A stretch of 64,000 nucleotides of DNA from JADCCX01 sp031378805 (GCA_031378805.1 JANNEO010000080.1:1-64000); one strand, 5' to 3'. Positions 1 through 8,817 are shown, counted from the stretch's first letter. A program made the numbers and translations. Notes: generated by a model from the letters alone, not told the origin.

Positions 1-1022
1 ATGGCGAGAAAGTTGAGACAGGTCACGCCGCGCCCCAGCAGATGGTCCGGAAAGAACTGGCGGCCATGGCTCAGCATCAGACTGTAGGTAAGGCCGAAGA
101 AGCCAAGCGCCACGAGGATCAGCGCGGATCCTGTGCCGCCAATGGCTGTGCCGAGACCAAGCATCATGAACAATCCGGCGGTAAGAACGTTGCCGATGAC
201 CGCCGGTGTCTTGGGACCGGAAAACCAGCGTGCGGCCGGTCCGCAGGCCAACGCGCCCAGCGCCATTGCCAATGACATGGCGAAGACCCAGTTGCCGCGC
301 GTGAGGGCATCCATGCCATGCACCTGGTCCAGGTAGGGCCCGACCCACAGGCCGCGTTCGGTGGCGATGACACCATAGCTCACGAGGTGCAGGGGAAAGG
401 CGAACCACAAGGGCCGGATGCGGGCGATGGCCAGGATATCACCCAGGACGGACGCCTTGCCACCATCGGTGCGGACGACCTTCGGCGGGTCTTTCAGGTA
501 GAGCAGGATCAGGGCTGCTGCGATCGACATGGCGATCCCGACGCCTGCCATGCTCCAGCGCCAGCCGAAAGTGACGGCGGCGAGCGTCAGGGGCGTTGCA
601 GCGGCAAGATTGCCGATATTGCCGAAACCCACCATCATGGACGACAGCACCGCAAAACGCTCCGGTGGCTCCGTCCGACCAAAGATGTAGAGCGATGCCA
701 TCAGCATGGGAGAGCAGCCGACGCCGATGAGCGCCATGCCAATCACGCTGACCCAGAAGCCCGGCGACACCGCGAACAGCAGCGCACCCGCCACACCCGC
801 CAGCATCAAACCACCCATGGTGCGGCGCGGACCGATGGTGTCGAGGAGATAGCCCACCGGAAACTGGAACAGCGCGAAGCTGATGAACCACGCCGCGCCC
901 ACCCAGCCGAGTTCAGCCGGGCCAAAACCGAGGTCGCGCGTCAGGTCACCCGCGATGATCGTCAGGAACGAGCGGAAGAACTGGCTGAAGAGATAAGCGA
1001 AGAGGAGGAGGGCAAAGGTCAC
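1..1022 (-). CDS. MFS transporter (partial, 3' end beyond the window)
   Basis: This frame encodes a hydrophobic protein of at least 340 residues with about ten membrane segments and reads off the left edge of the window. Major-facilitator features visible are a first helix ending in an FRSFLTIIAGDL-like stretch and the loop GYLLDTIGPRRTMG between helices 2 and 3. The substrate cannot be told. The start is unclear: no ATG lies in frame upstream, and the first usable codon is GTG at 1022, already inside the first helix. The frame runs upstream into the end of the zeta-toxin-like gene, so the original N-terminus may have been lost or an ATT near 1046 may be used. Family is confident, start is not. 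Confidence 0.8.
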   Translation of the reverse strand, partial: MTFALLLFAYLFSQFFRSFLTIIAGDLTRDLGFGPAELGWVGAAWFISFALFQFPVGYLLDTIGPRRTMGGLMLAGVAGALLFAVSPGFWVSVIGMALIGVGCSPMLMASLYIFGRTEPPERFAVLSSMMVGFGNIGNLAAATPLTLAAVTFGWRWSMAGVGIAMSIAAALILLYLKDPPKVVRTDGGKASVLGDILAIARIRPLWFAFPLHLVSYGVIATERGLWVGPYLDQVHGMDALTRGNWVFAMSLAMALGALACGPAARWFSGPKTPAVIGNVLTAGLFMMLGLGTAIGGTGSALILVALGFFGLTYSLMLSHGRQFFPDHLLGRGVTCLNFLA

Positions 1023-1030
1023 GGCAGCGG

Positions 1031-1726
1031 CTAACCGTCTCGCAATGAAAACAAAATCTCGACCTTCCCTGATTCGCTCCTCCGACTGACAGTACTGGAA
1101 CTGGCCGCTTCCAATGCCTGTAGGCCAAATCGATGGAACCAAGGCCTAACATCAGTCAGCGCATGTTCAAGCGACAGAACAAGGCTGCGTTTGTCCGTTC
1201 TGGCAGATGCCAATCGCATCAACCCTTTGTCCAAGTCCGAGTTATCGAAGATGACAGATCTGTTCGCTACCTGCATCGCCATTGGCAAAAGTTCCAAGGT
1301 TCTTTGGTAACGTGCAATGATTTTGTCCTCAGGAACGTCATGGCCTCCACGTGCGACCCTTTGCGCCACACGTTTCACATTGATGCTGGGATCATCCACC
1401 GCAACAAAATAAAGAACGACTTCATACCCAAGCGACTTGGCTTCCAGCATCTCGTCAATCTTGCTGGGATGCGACATGACGGTTTCGAAAGAATAGCTTT
1501 TTCGTTCGTCCAGCATGGCCCGGCGCAATCGGTCAGCTTCAATCTGGGCCTGCCGCGAGGCTTCAGGCGCAGCTGCCTTGTTGTTCGTCAGCAGGCGTGC
1601 TGCAATTTCGTCGGCATTAATATAAGTACCGAAATCCAGTTCGAGGCTTCTCATCCGATTGGTTAGAGTTGTTTTCCCGGAGCCGTTTGGTCCAGCGATA
1701 ACCAACAGGAATGGTGGACGAGTCAT
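1031..1726 (-). CDS. Zeta-toxin-like P-loop kinase (COG4185 type)
   Basis: The 231-residue protein has a Walker A motif GPNGSGKTT at residues 12-20, then the YINADEIAARLL and SFETVMSHPSK motifs, and an RGGHDVPEDKIIARYQRTL block. This is the pattern of the zeta-toxin or predicted ABC-type ATPase family (COG4185). Characterised zeta toxins phosphorylate UDP-N-acetylglucosamine, but members of this branch are mostly untested. The ATG at 1726 overlaps the stop of the upstream 78-residue gene by four bases, the usual layout of a translationally coupled toxin-antitoxin pair. The DNA looks less GC-rich than its neighbours, which suggests transfer. A housekeeping P-loop kinase remains possible. Confidence 0.8.
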   Translation of the reverse strand: MTRPPFLLVIAGPNGSGKTTLTNRMRSLELDFGTYINADEIAARLLTNNKAAAPEASRQAQIEADRLRRAMLDERKSYSFETVMSHPSKIDEMLEAKSLGYEVVLYFVAVDDPSINVKRVAQRVARGGHDVPEDKIIARYQRTLELLPMAMQVANRSVIFDNSDLDKGLMRLASARTDKRSLVLSLEHALTDVRPWFHRFGLQALEAASSSTVSRRSESGKVEILFSLRDG

Positions 1727-1959
1727 GCAGCGCGGGCACGCTTTCTGGCTGGCACGACTGGGTTTTGCTCATTGAGGATCGCACCAGATGGGGCTTTTAA
1801 GGCTGGTCTTGTCCGAAACTCACCTTCAGCATCGCGATAGGTCACTGATCCGCTGATCGAAAGACCGCATTGAGCAGCCTCCAAGGCAGCATTGCGTGTC
1901 GCTGCTCCAAAGATGGAGGTCAACTCTTCATCCGTCAGATCAATCGCACGCTTCTTCAT
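1723..1959 (-). CDS. Small putative antitoxin partner of the zeta-like protein
   Basis: This is a 78-residue protein with an acidic N-terminal helix (DLTDEELTSIFGAA) and a basic tail ending PARKRARAA. I recognise no named domain. It starts at ATG 1959, lies about 40 bases downstream of the thiolase stop, and overlaps the zeta-like gene by four bases (ATGA). Size, charge and position before a P-loop toxin suggest an antitoxin, but it does not resemble the helical epsilon or PezA antitoxins. The antitoxin role is inferred from context only. Confidence 0.6.
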   Translation of the reverse strand: MKKRAIDLTDEELTSIFGAATRNAALEAAQCGLSISGSVTYRDAEGEFRTRPALKAPSGAILNEQNPVVPARKRARAA

Positions 1960-1997
1960 GACGTTCCTTTACACCAATTTGACAAGAGTAGCGACTC

Positions 1998-3167
1998 TCA
2001 CCGCACCCGCTCCAGCACACTCGTGTAGTTCGCCACCGCCGCACCGCCCATGTTGAAGATGCCGCCGAGCTTCGCACCCTTCACCTGGATGCCCTCGGGG
2101 GCTTCACCCGTGAGCTGCATGGCGGTCAGAACATGCATCGACACCCCCGTGGCCCCGATGGGATGGCCCTTGGCTTTGAGGCCGCCTGATGCATTCACCG
2201 GCAGCTTGCCGCCGATCTCGGTCCAGCCCTCCTTGATCGCGGTCGCGCCCTGCCCTGGCTTCGTCAGACCCATCGCCTCGTATTCGATCAGTTCGGCGAT
2301 GGTGAAACAGTCATGTGTCTCGACGAAGGAGAGGTCATGGATGGAAAGACCCGCCTGCCCCAACGCCCGTTGCCACGCGACGGTGCAGCCTTCGAAGGCG
2401 AGAATATCGCGCTTCGACATCGGCAGGAAATCCTGGGCATGGCCAACGCCGCGGAAATAGACCGCGCGTTTCATTCTGAGCGCCGTGTCCATGTCGGCCA
2501 GCACCAGTGCAGCTGCGCCATCCGAGACGAGACTGCAATCCGTGCGCTTCAGCGGCCCTGCCACGAAGGGGTTCTTTTCGCTCTCGGTGCGGCAGAAATC
2601 ATAGCCGAAATCCTTGCGCATCTGGGCGTAGGGGTTACCGACGCCGTTCTTGTGATTCTTGGCGGCGATCATCGCCAGAGCGTCGGACTGGTCGCCGTAT
2701 TTCTGGAAATAGGCCCCGGCAATCTTGCCGAAGACACCGGCGAAACCAGCAGGCGTCTCGCCATCCTCCGGCAGATAGGAGGCGCGCAGCAGATTTTCGC
2801 CGATCTGCGGCCCCGGCGTCTTCGTCATCTGCTCGACGCCGACAACGAGCACGATCCTGGCCTTCTTCGCGGCAATCGCCGTGATACCCTGATGCACGGC
2901 GGCCGAACCTGTGGCGCAGGCATTCTCGACACGGGTCGTTGGCTTGAAGCGCAGCCGATCATCCGCCTGCAACACCAGCGACGCCGTGAAATCCTGGCGG
3001 CTGAATCCGGCGTTGAAATGCCCCATGACGATTTCATCGACATCGCCAGGCTCGATTCCCGCATGGGCCATGGCGTCTGTCGCCACGCGCACCACCATGC
3101 TCTCCAGCGTCTCGGTCTCGTGCTTGCCGAAAGGCATATGGGCCCAGCCCACGATGGCAGCGGTCAT
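1998..3167 (-). CDS. Thiolase-family acetyl-CoA acetyltransferase (SCP2-thiolase-like)
   Basis: The 389-residue protein has the thiolase fold signature. The nucleophilic cysteine is in ENACATGSAA (Cys84), the active-site ETHDCFT block is in the C-terminal half, and GHPIGATG near residue 340 supplies the catalytic histidine. It most resembles the thiolase or acetyl-CoA acetyltransferase group related to SCP-x, which joins or cleaves acyl chains on CoA in fatty acid or related degradation. No beta-oxidation partner is adjacent; the acyl-CoA cluster at 22.8 kb is distant. Substrate chain length is not predictable. ATG at 3167 is preceded by a purine-rich AGGAGT stretch, which supports the start. 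Confidence 0.88.
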   Translation of the reverse strand: MTAAIVGWAHMPFGKHETETLESMVVRVATDAMAHAGIEPGDVDEIVMGHFNAGFSRQDFTASLVLQADDRLRFKPTTRVENACATGSAAVHQGITAIAAKKARIVLVVGVEQMTKTPGPQIGENLLRASYLPEDGETPAGFAGVFGKIAGAYFQKYGDQSDALAMIAAKNHKNGVGNPYAQMRKDFGYDFCRTESEKNPFVAGPLKRTDCSLVSDGAAALVLADMDTALRMKRAVYFRGVGHAQDFLPMSKRDILAFEGCTVAWQRALGQAGLSIHDLSFVETHDCFTIAELIEYEAMGLTKPGQGATAIKEGWTEIGGKLPVNASGGLKAKGHPIGATGVSMHVLTAMQLTGEAPEGIQVKGAKLGGIFNMGGAAVANYTSVLERVR

Positions 3168-3285
3168 GCGTCACTCCTGTCAGGTCGGGCCGCAAGAATG
3201 CCCTGTTCGGGCAAGCGATTCAATCGCGCCTTTGGGCTCAGGGTATTCGTCCCAGCAGTGACCGTGCGGAGAGGACAAACTTGAT

Positions 3286-3720
3286 CTACCGCCGCCCCAA
3301 TGCCTGCAGGATCAGCGCGACGCCAGCGCCGAACGCCGCGCCGATCAACCCGCCCAGCATGTAGCGCGGTGCCGGCCAGGTCCAGAAGAACTGGCCGGTC
3401 TGCTTGAACAGCGGCACCAGAACACCGTTTCCGAGCAGGAACGGCCCGATCAGGCCATAGATGATGCCGCGCAACGCTGTGTTTGCCACCGGGATCAGGT
3501 GACCAAGGGCCGCGAAGGCCACGCCCCACAGGCCACCCCAGAACATCTGGTTGGCGAGCAGCGGCAGGCCCATCCCGGTCTTCATAGGCGTGATGTTCCA
3601 CGGGAAGTTCGGCGTCTGGCCCATCAGCCAGAGCAGCAGAACCATGCCTTGATGGAAGATCAGCACCGCCAGTACCCCCGCGACAAAACCGAGGACAAGC
3701 GTTTTCCCGCTGAGATTCAT
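3286..3720 (-). CDS. Small integral membrane protein of unknown function
   Basis: The product is 144 residues with about four hydrophobic segments: near 8-32, a Gly/Trp-rich part at 58-78, 83-103 and 120-140. It has no signal peptidase site and no domain that I recognise. It lies between the L,D-transpeptidase and the thiolase on the same strand, with gaps of about 95 and 118 bases, so it may be transcribed alone. A perfect 14-base palindrome sits 18 bases before its start codon. Coding likelihood is high because of codon-position bias and clean helices, but the function is unknown. Confidence 0.72.
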   Translation of the reverse strand: MNLSGKTLVLGFVAGVLAVLIFHQGMVLLLWLMGQTPNFPWNITPMKTGMGLPLLANQMFWGGLWGVAFAALGHLIPVANTALRGIIYGLIGPFLLGNGVLVPLFKQTGQFFWTWPAPRYMLGGLIGAAFGAGVALILQALGRR

Positions 3721-3737
3721 GTGCTGACAAGCCTTGC

Positions 3738-3751
3738 TGTGTGATCACACA
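3738..3751. promoter_or_regulatory. Perfect palindrome upstream of the small membrane protein
   Basis: TGTGTGATCACACA is a perfect 14-base palindrome, 18-31 bases before the ATG at 3720. It looks like an operator for a dimeric regulator, possibly GntR-like. It is not a standard CRP/FNR site because the half-sites have no spacer. No cognate regulator is adjacent. Confidence 0.4.
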
Positions 3752-3815
3752 AGAAGACCCGGGAAAGTCCCGAACGTCAAGGGTTGAAGCTGGAACCGAA
3801 TGCGTTCCGACTATT

Positions 3816-4403
3816 CTATCGAAGCCGCTGGAATGGCTGGTTGCCCGGCACGAACTCCAGCGGGGCGAAGGCCGGGATCACCATCTGCGGCTGCACCTTG
3901 GCACGGGCAACAGCCACGGCGCGGGGTTGCTTCTTCTGGGCCACCATGGTGCGGCCGGTATCGGGAGCCACACCGTTGATGGCGATGCGCGTGGAGCGCT
4001 GCCCATGCTGCTTCACCAGGCTGAACAATTCACGTGCGTTGCCCGGGGCAAGACGGATGCAACCATGCGATGCCGGCGCCCCCAGGCGACCGACGGCCGC
4101 GGTGCCATGGATGGCGAAACCACCCTTGAAGAAGATCGCATGGGGCATCGCGCCCTGGTACTTGCGTGACCAGTGATAGGTCTTCAGCATGTAGGGGCGA
4201 TAGGTGCCGCGGATCGTGGGGTAGCCCTTGCGCCCGGACGAGATCGCCCATTTGCGCACCGAGCCGTCCGGCGTGGTGGCAGTCAGTGTCTGGCTTGCCA
4301 GGTTCACGCGGATATCGACACCCGCTGCCGCAGGCGTGGCACCCAAGACAGTCAGAAGAGCAGAGACAGCCCAGAAGGCTGCAACAAACCGGCGCATCAT
4401 CAT
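3816..4403 (-). CDS. Periplasmic L,D-transpeptidase (YkuD domain)
   Basis: The 195-residue protein starts with a signal peptide (MMMRRF then a hydrophobic stretch to ATPAAAG). The YkuD catalytic block follows: HG at residues 99-100 and SHGCIRL with the nucleophile Cys115. These enzymes form 3-3 peptidoglycan cross-links or attach outer-membrane proteins to peptidoglycan in the periplasm. The frame is open further upstream into hslO, but ATG 4403 is chosen because a GGGAGGA ribosome binding site precedes it and the signal peptide starts there. A short basic tail follows the catalytic domain. Confidence 0.9.
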   Translation of the reverse strand: MMMRRFVAAFWAVSALLTVLGATPAAAGVDIRVNLASQTLTATTPDGSVRKWAISSGRKGYPTIRGTYRPYMLKTYHWSRKYQGAMPHAIFFKGGFAIHGTAAVGRLGAPASHGCIRLAPGNARELFSLVKQHGQRSTRIAINGVAPDTGRTMVAQKKQPRAVAVARAKVQPQMVIPAFAPLEFVPGNQPFQRLR

Positions 4404-4489
4404 GCTATCCTCCCGGATACTGTGCGACAGGACAGTAGCATGAAGCTTGGCACAGGTCGGGAAAAACACCGATTCAGCGTAAATCCGGA

Positions 4490-5500
4490 TTAAGGATCGA
4501 CAGGCTCGGCCTCGGCGGGAGTGACGGAATAGCGTGTCGAGCAGAACTCGCAGGTGATGCCGATCTGGCGATCCTCGCCCTGCATCTCCAGCCGCTCCTG
4601 CGGTGAAAACCGCCGCAGCATCGTGAGGATGCGCTCTTGCGAACAACGGCAGGCCTCGATGACGGCTTGGCCTTCATAGATGCGCACGCCGCGTTCGTGA
4701 AACAACCGATAAAGCAACCGTTGGGACGAGAGCGTCGGGTCCAGCAGCTCATGGTCTTCCACGGTATCGGCCAGCACCTTGGCCTCGGTCCAGGCATCAT
4801 CCTCGGCAAAAACGTCCCTGCGGGCGTCAGCTGGGGCATCGCCGGGGTCGAGATCACCTTGGCGCATCCGTTCCGGAGCCTCGGGGAGGAATTGCAGGAA
4901 AAGCCCTCCGGCCCGCCACGCCATTCCGCTGGGATCGCCATCACCAGAACCTTTGCCGCCGGGAATCGCCACTTCGCCAACGGCCAGCTTGATCCGTGTG
5001 GGGATTTGCTCTGACTGGCGGAAATACTGGTGAGCGGCGGCCTCCAGCCCCTCGCCCTCCAGTGGCACGACGCCCTGATAGCGGCTCATGTCACCGCCCT
5101 GGTCAATCGTCAGCGCCAGATGGCCCTTGCCCAGCAGGGCCGCCGCAGACGTCTCGCTCTGGATCGCCTGAGCGTCGAACTGCGCATAGGCCCGCAACTT
5201 GTTGGGCGCGTCGAAATCAACGACCAGCATCGCCAGCGGGCCATCCGTCTTGGTCTGGAGCTGGAAACGACCCGACAACTTGAGGGCGGACCCGAGCAGG
5301 ACGGTCAGCACCGCCGCTTCAGCCACCGCACGTGACACTGCACGGGGATAGGCATGGCGCTTCAGCAGCACGTCGATTGCGGGGCCGAGGCGCAGCACGC
5401 GCCCCCGCACATCCAGGCCATCCACCTGAAATGGCAGCAGGAAATCATCCCCGCCAGCGCCGTCACCGACGATGACGGAGCCGAGCGCTTCGTCGATCAT
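4490..5500 (-). CDS. hslO: Hsp33 redox-regulated chaperone
   Basis: The 336-residue protein has the Hsp33 core and the C-terminal redox switch: CRC, then 30 residues, then CEFC, which bind zinc when reduced. Oxidation releases zinc and activates the holdase under oxidative and heat stress in the cytoplasm. It is somewhat longer than the E. coli protein, with an N-terminal extension. Its ATG overlaps the argF stop by four bases, so the two are probably translationally coupled. The argD-argF-hslO order is common in Hyphomicrobiales. Confidence 0.95.
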   Translation of the reverse strand: MIDEALGSVIVGDGAGGDDFLLPFQVDGLDVRGRVLRLGPAIDVLLKRHAYPRAVSRAVAEAAVLTVLLGSALKLSGRFQLQTKTDGPLAMLVVDFDAPNKLRAYAQFDAQAIQSETSAAALLGKGHLALTIDQGGDMSRYQGVVPLEGEGLEAAAHQYFRQSEQIPTRIKLAVGEVAIPGGKGSGDGDPSGMAWRAGGLFLQFLPEAPERMRQGDLDPGDAPADARRDVFAEDDAWTEAKVLADTVEDHELLDPTLSSQRLLYRLFHERGVRIYEGQAVIEACRCSQERILTMLRRFSPQERLEMQGEDRQIGITCEFCSTRYSVTPAEAEPVDP

Positions 5501-6438
5501 CGCGGATCAGCCCCGAAAACCCAGGCCAGAATGCCCTTCTGTGCGTGCAGCCGGTTCTCGGCTTCGTCGAAGACCACGGATTGCGGCCCGTCGATCACGT
5601 CTTCCGTCACTTCCTCGCCCCGATGCGCAGGCAGGCAATGCATGAAGATCGCATCCTTGTGCGCGGCCTGCATCAAGCGACCATTGATCTGGTAGGGCTT
5701 GAGAAGGTTGTGGCGGCGTCCCTCGTCTTTGTCTCCCATCGACACCCAGGCATCGGAGACGACGCAATCCGCGCCATCCGCTGCCTCGAACGGGTCTGCC
5801 GTGAGATGCACATCGGCCTTGTTCTTGCGCACCCAGTCCAGCAGCGCCTCGGAGGGCTTCAGTTCCGGCGGTGTGGCGACATTGAGTCGGAAATCGAAAC
5901 GCTTGGCCGCGTGCATGAAGGACGCCAGTACATTGTTGGAATCCCCGCTCCAAGCGACGGTCTTGCCTCTGATGTCGCCGCGATGCTCCTCGAAGGTCAT
6001 GATATCGGCCATGACCTGGCAGGGGTGCGAGCGCTTGGTCAGCCCGTTGATCACCGGCACGGTGGCGTGCTTTGCCAGTTCGACCACCAGATCATGCTTC
6101 AGGCTGCGAATCATGATGGCATCAACATAGCGCGACAGGACCTTCGCCTGATCGGAAATCGCCTCCCGTTCGCCAAGCTCGATCTCCTTGCCCGTGATCA
6201 TCAGCGGATCGCCACCAAGCTCACGGATGCCGACCTCGAAGGAGATGCGCGTGCGAAGCGATGGCTGTTCGAACACCATCGCCACCTTCTTGCCCGCCAA
6301 GACCTGGTCCTTCGCGGAAGCCACCGTGCGGCGGCGACTTTTGATGGCACGGCTGTTGTCGAGGATCAGGCGCAGTTCGTCGGCGGGGATGTCCGAGAGG
6401 TCAAGGAAATGCCGGGTTTCCCCGTTTGATCTTGACAT
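5497..6438 (-). CDS. argF: Ornithine carbamoyltransferase
   Basis: The enzyme (313 residues) joins carbamoyl phosphate and ornithine to make citrulline in arginine synthesis. The carbamoyl-phosphate loop SLRTR is at residues 60-64, HPCQ follows near 130, and HCLPAHRG carries the ornithine-site cysteine near residue 270. The frame stays open upstream into argD, but the protein clearly begins at ATG 6438, five bases after the argD stop. The hslO start overlaps its stop. It is expected in one transcript with argD and hslO. Confidence 0.96.
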   Translation of the reverse strand: MSRSNGETRHFLDLSDIPADELRLILDNSRAIKSRRRTVASAKDQVLAGKKVAMVFEQPSLRTRISFEVGIRELGGDPLMITGKEIELGEREAISDQAKVLSRYVDAIMIRSLKHDLVVELAKHATVPVINGLTKRSHPCQVMADIMTFEEHRGDIRGKTVAWSGDSNNVLASFMHAAKRFDFRLNVATPPELKPSEALLDWVRKNKADVHLTADPFEAADGADCVVSDAWVSMGDKDEGRRHNLLKPYQINGRLMQAAHKDAIFMHCLPAHRGEEVTEDVIDGPQSVVFDEAENRLHAQKGILAWVFGADPR

Positions 6439-6443
6439 GCACC

Positions 6444-7649
6444 TTACTCCGCCGCGGTCCGTGCCTGCTCGCGCAGACGCCGATCGATCACGGTGCAGGC
6501 TGCCTCGATGCGCTTCACTGCTTCGCCCACATCGGCCTCGTCGGCGGTCAGCGGGGGCAGCAGCCTCACGACATTGTCGCCCGCACCGATCGTCAGGAGC
6601 TTCTGCTCGCGCAGTTCCGCCACAAGGTCCGTATTGAGGCCGATGGTGCGAATGCCCACCAACAGTCCCTTGCCACGGATTTCGGCGATCACGCCGGGGA
6701 AGCGGTCCTTCAGTTCGGCCAGGCGCTGCTTCAGAAACAGCGCCGTCTGCTCCACCTTGGCCAGAAACGCCGGTTCCGCCACGATATCGAGGACGGCGTT
6801 GCCCACCGCCATTGCCAGCGGGTTGCCGCCATAGGTGGAGCCATGCGTGCCCGCCGTCATGCCCTTGGCCGCCTCGGTCGTTGCCAGGAAGGCCCCCATC
6901 GGGAACCCCCCGCCGATACCCTTGGCCACCGCCATGATATCGGGCGCAATACCAGACCATTCATGCGCGAAAAGCTTGCCCGTGCGGCCCACGCCGGACT
7001 GCACCTCGTCGAAGATGAGCAGGAGGCCCGCCTTGTCGCACAGTTCGCGCAGACCGCGCAGACACTGGGTCGGCAGCACGCGCACGCCGCCCTCGCCTTG
7101 AATGGGTTCGACAAGGATGGCCGCCGTCTCCGGCCCCACTGCTGCTTCCAGCGCCTTGTGGTCACCAAAGGGCACCTGGTCGAAGCCGGGTGAAACGGGG
7201 CCAAATCCCTCGAGGTATTTCTTCTGTCCGCCCGCCGCGATGGTCGCCAGCGTCCGGCCATGGAAAGCCCCCTCGAAGGTGATGATGCGGAAACGCTCGG
7301 GGTGGCCGTTGGCGGAATGGTATTTACGGGCCGTCTTGATCGAGCCTTCCAGCGCCTCCGCACCGGAATTGGTGAAGAACACCACATCCGCAAAAGTGAG
7401 ATCGGTCAGGCGCCGGGCCAGCGTTTCCCCCTGCGGAATCGAATAGACATTGGAGGTATGCCACAGCTTCTTCGCCTGCTCGATCAGCGCGTTGACAAGG
7501 TGGGGATGCGAATGCCCGACGGAAGACACCGCGATGCCGCCGCCGAAGTCGAGATATCGCTCGCCATCCGCCGTGTAGAGCCAGACTCCTTCTCCGCGCT
7601 CAAACGAGAGCTTGGCGCGTGCATAGGTTGGCATCATGGCGGAGGTCAC
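6444..7649 (-). CDS. argD: Acetylornithine aminotransferase
   Basis: This is a class III PLP aminotransferase of about 400 residues. It has LVEPIQGEGG, the FDEVQSGVGRTG block and the PLP lysine in AVAKGIGGGFP. In arginine synthesis it converts N-acetylglutamate semialdehyde to N-acetylornithine, and in many bacteria it also acts as succinyldiaminopimelate aminotransferase. The start is uncertain. GTG 7649 is chosen because a GGGGAAAGGA site lies nine bases upstream; TTG 7670 and ATG 7637/7634 are alternatives. It is the first gene of argD-argF-hslO, behind a strong sigma-70-type promoter. Confidence 0.93.
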   Translation of the reverse strand: MTSAMMPTYARAKLSFERGEGVWLYTADGERYLDFGGGIAVSSVGHSHPHLVNALIEQAKKLWHTSNVYSIPQGETLARRLTDLTFADVVFFTNSGAEALEGSIKTARKYHSANGHPERFRIITFEGAFHGRTLATIAAGGQKKYLEGFGPVSPGFDQVPFGDHKALEAAVGPETAAILVEPIQGEGGVRVLPTQCLRGLRELCDKAGLLLIFDEVQSGVGRTGKLFAHEWSGIAPDIMAVAKGIGGGFPMGAFLATTEAAKGMTAGTHGSTYGGNPLAMAVGNAVLDIVAEPAFLAKVEQTALFLKQRLAELKDRFPGVIAEIRGKGLLVGIRTIGLNTDLVAELREQKLLTIGAGDNVVRLLPPLTADEADVGEAVKRIEAACTVIDRRLREQARTAAE

Positions 7650-7742
7650 GGGCGAGGTTCCTTTCCCCAAGAAACGGTGCGATCAGAAGCGTTGCGATCT
7701 TCCAAAAAGAAATGGCCGCCCAATGCTGGACGGCGTGGTCAG

Positions 7743-7771
7743 ATTATCCTTTTTGTGGGGCTTGATGTCAA
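7743..7771 (-). promoter_or_regulatory. Sigma-70-type promoter for argD-argF-hslO
   Basis: Read on the minus strand, TTGACA (7766-7771) and GATAAT (7743-7748) are separated by exactly 17 bases. This near-consensus promoter lies about 95 bases before the argD start. No arginine operator was identified. Confidence 0.65.
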
Positions 7772-7791
7772 TAAAGACGCGGAATACCTGT

Positions 7792-8817
7792 TCAGATGAC
7801 GGATGCAGACCCGAACCACGCAGCCATCTGCGCCTCGGTCACATTGCTGCCGCACAGGATGGTCGCAACCCGCTGGCCCGCAAACAGACCCCGATGGCGC
7901 ATCAGTCCCGCGATGCCTGCGGCGCCAGAAGGCTCCGTGATCAAGCCAGCTTCGCGGTAAACCAGCTGCATGGCAGCGACAATTGTTGCGTCATCGACGA
8001 GCAGGACATCATCCACCAGGCCCTTCATGTCGCTGAGGGCCTCCGGGATGGGGACACGAACACCGATCCCGTCGGCAATCGTCTGGATGCTTTCGGGCTC
8101 GACAATGGTACCGCCGCGCCAGGACTTCTCCATGGCATCGGCGCCCACGGCACAAATTCCATAGATCCGGGTTGCAGGCGATGCCGCCTTGAACCAGCGG
8201 GCGATGCCCGTGAGCATCGCGCCGTTGCCGAGCGGCACCAGCACCGCGTCATAGGCTGCACCTCGCGCCAGAAGCTCCACCGCCATCGTGCCCGCCCCTT
8301 CACTGGCAGCCACGTCAAGCCCGTCAGCCACCATGCGCAGGGCGGTGATTTCTGCGAAGGTCTTGGCCGCAATCTTTGCGGCGTCGAAATCGACTCCTGC
8401 CAGTCGCACCTCCGCCCCAAGCGCCCGCATCCGCTCCACCTTGAGCGGATTGGCATTGACGGATGCATAGAGAATGAGCGGCAGCCCTGCGGCGCGGCAG
8501 GACCAAGCCAGTGCCTGGCCCCAGTTGCCCGCGCTGGCCCCGACGATGGGCTGGCCCGTGCGTGCTGACTCTTCCTTCAATCCATGAATCAGAAAATCTG
8601 CGCCGCGCCCCTTGAAGCTGCGGATCGGATTCAGGGTTTCGACCTTGAGGGTCAGCTGGCAGCCAAGCAGCGTGCTCAGGGGTTCGCACGCGTATTGCGG
8701 CGAGTGAAGGAACACAGGGTCGATCACCGCGCACGCACGCTCGATCTCGCTCAGCCTGATGCGGTGCCCAGGCATCGGATCGACGAAAGGGCGATTGGTG
8801 ACACTTCGGTCAGGCAC
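7792..8817 (-). CDS. PLP-dependent threonine/serine dehydratase-like protein
   Basis: The 341-residue protein belongs to the fold-type II PLP family. The Schiff-base lysine is in RSFKGRG (Lys69), the substrate loop is GASAGNWGQA, and the glycine-rich phosphate loop is VPLGNGAML. It lacks a C-terminal ACT regulatory domain, so it resembles catabolic threonine dehydratases, serine dehydratases or related lyases. The C-terminal LCGSN is typical of the group. Substrate is uncertain. It reads toward argD, with the argD promoter between them, so the two are probably separate units. Confidence 0.85.
   Translation of the reverse strand: MPDRSVTNRPFVDPMPGHRIRLSEIERACAVIDPVFLHSPQYACEPLSTLLGCQLTLKVETLNPIRSFKGRGADFLIHGLKEESARTGQPIVGASAGNWGQALAWSCRAAGLPLILYASVNANPLKVERMRALGAEVRLAGVDFDAAKIAAKTFAEITALRMVADGLDVAASEGAGTMAVELLARGAAYDAVLVPLGNGAMLTGIARWFKAASPATRIYGICAVGADAMEKSWRGGTIVEPESIQTIADGIGVRVPIPEALSDMKGLVDDVLLVDDATIVAAMQLVYREAGLITEPSGAAGIAGLMRHRGLFAGQRVATILCGSNVTEAQMAAWFGSASVI

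Noticed and set aside
2313..3284. A 323-codon open frame antisense to the thiolase
   Set aside because: The minus strand has the full thiolase signature (Cys84, GHPIGATG); the plus frame has no domain.
4404..4646. Upstream extension of the L,D-transpeptidase frame
   Set aside because: It overlaps hslO and lacks a signal peptide, whereas ATG 4403 has both a ribosome site and a signal peptide.
5545..6429. A 294-codon open frame antisense to argF
   Set aside because: argF has all catalytic motifs on the minus strand; this frame is a codon-bias shadow.
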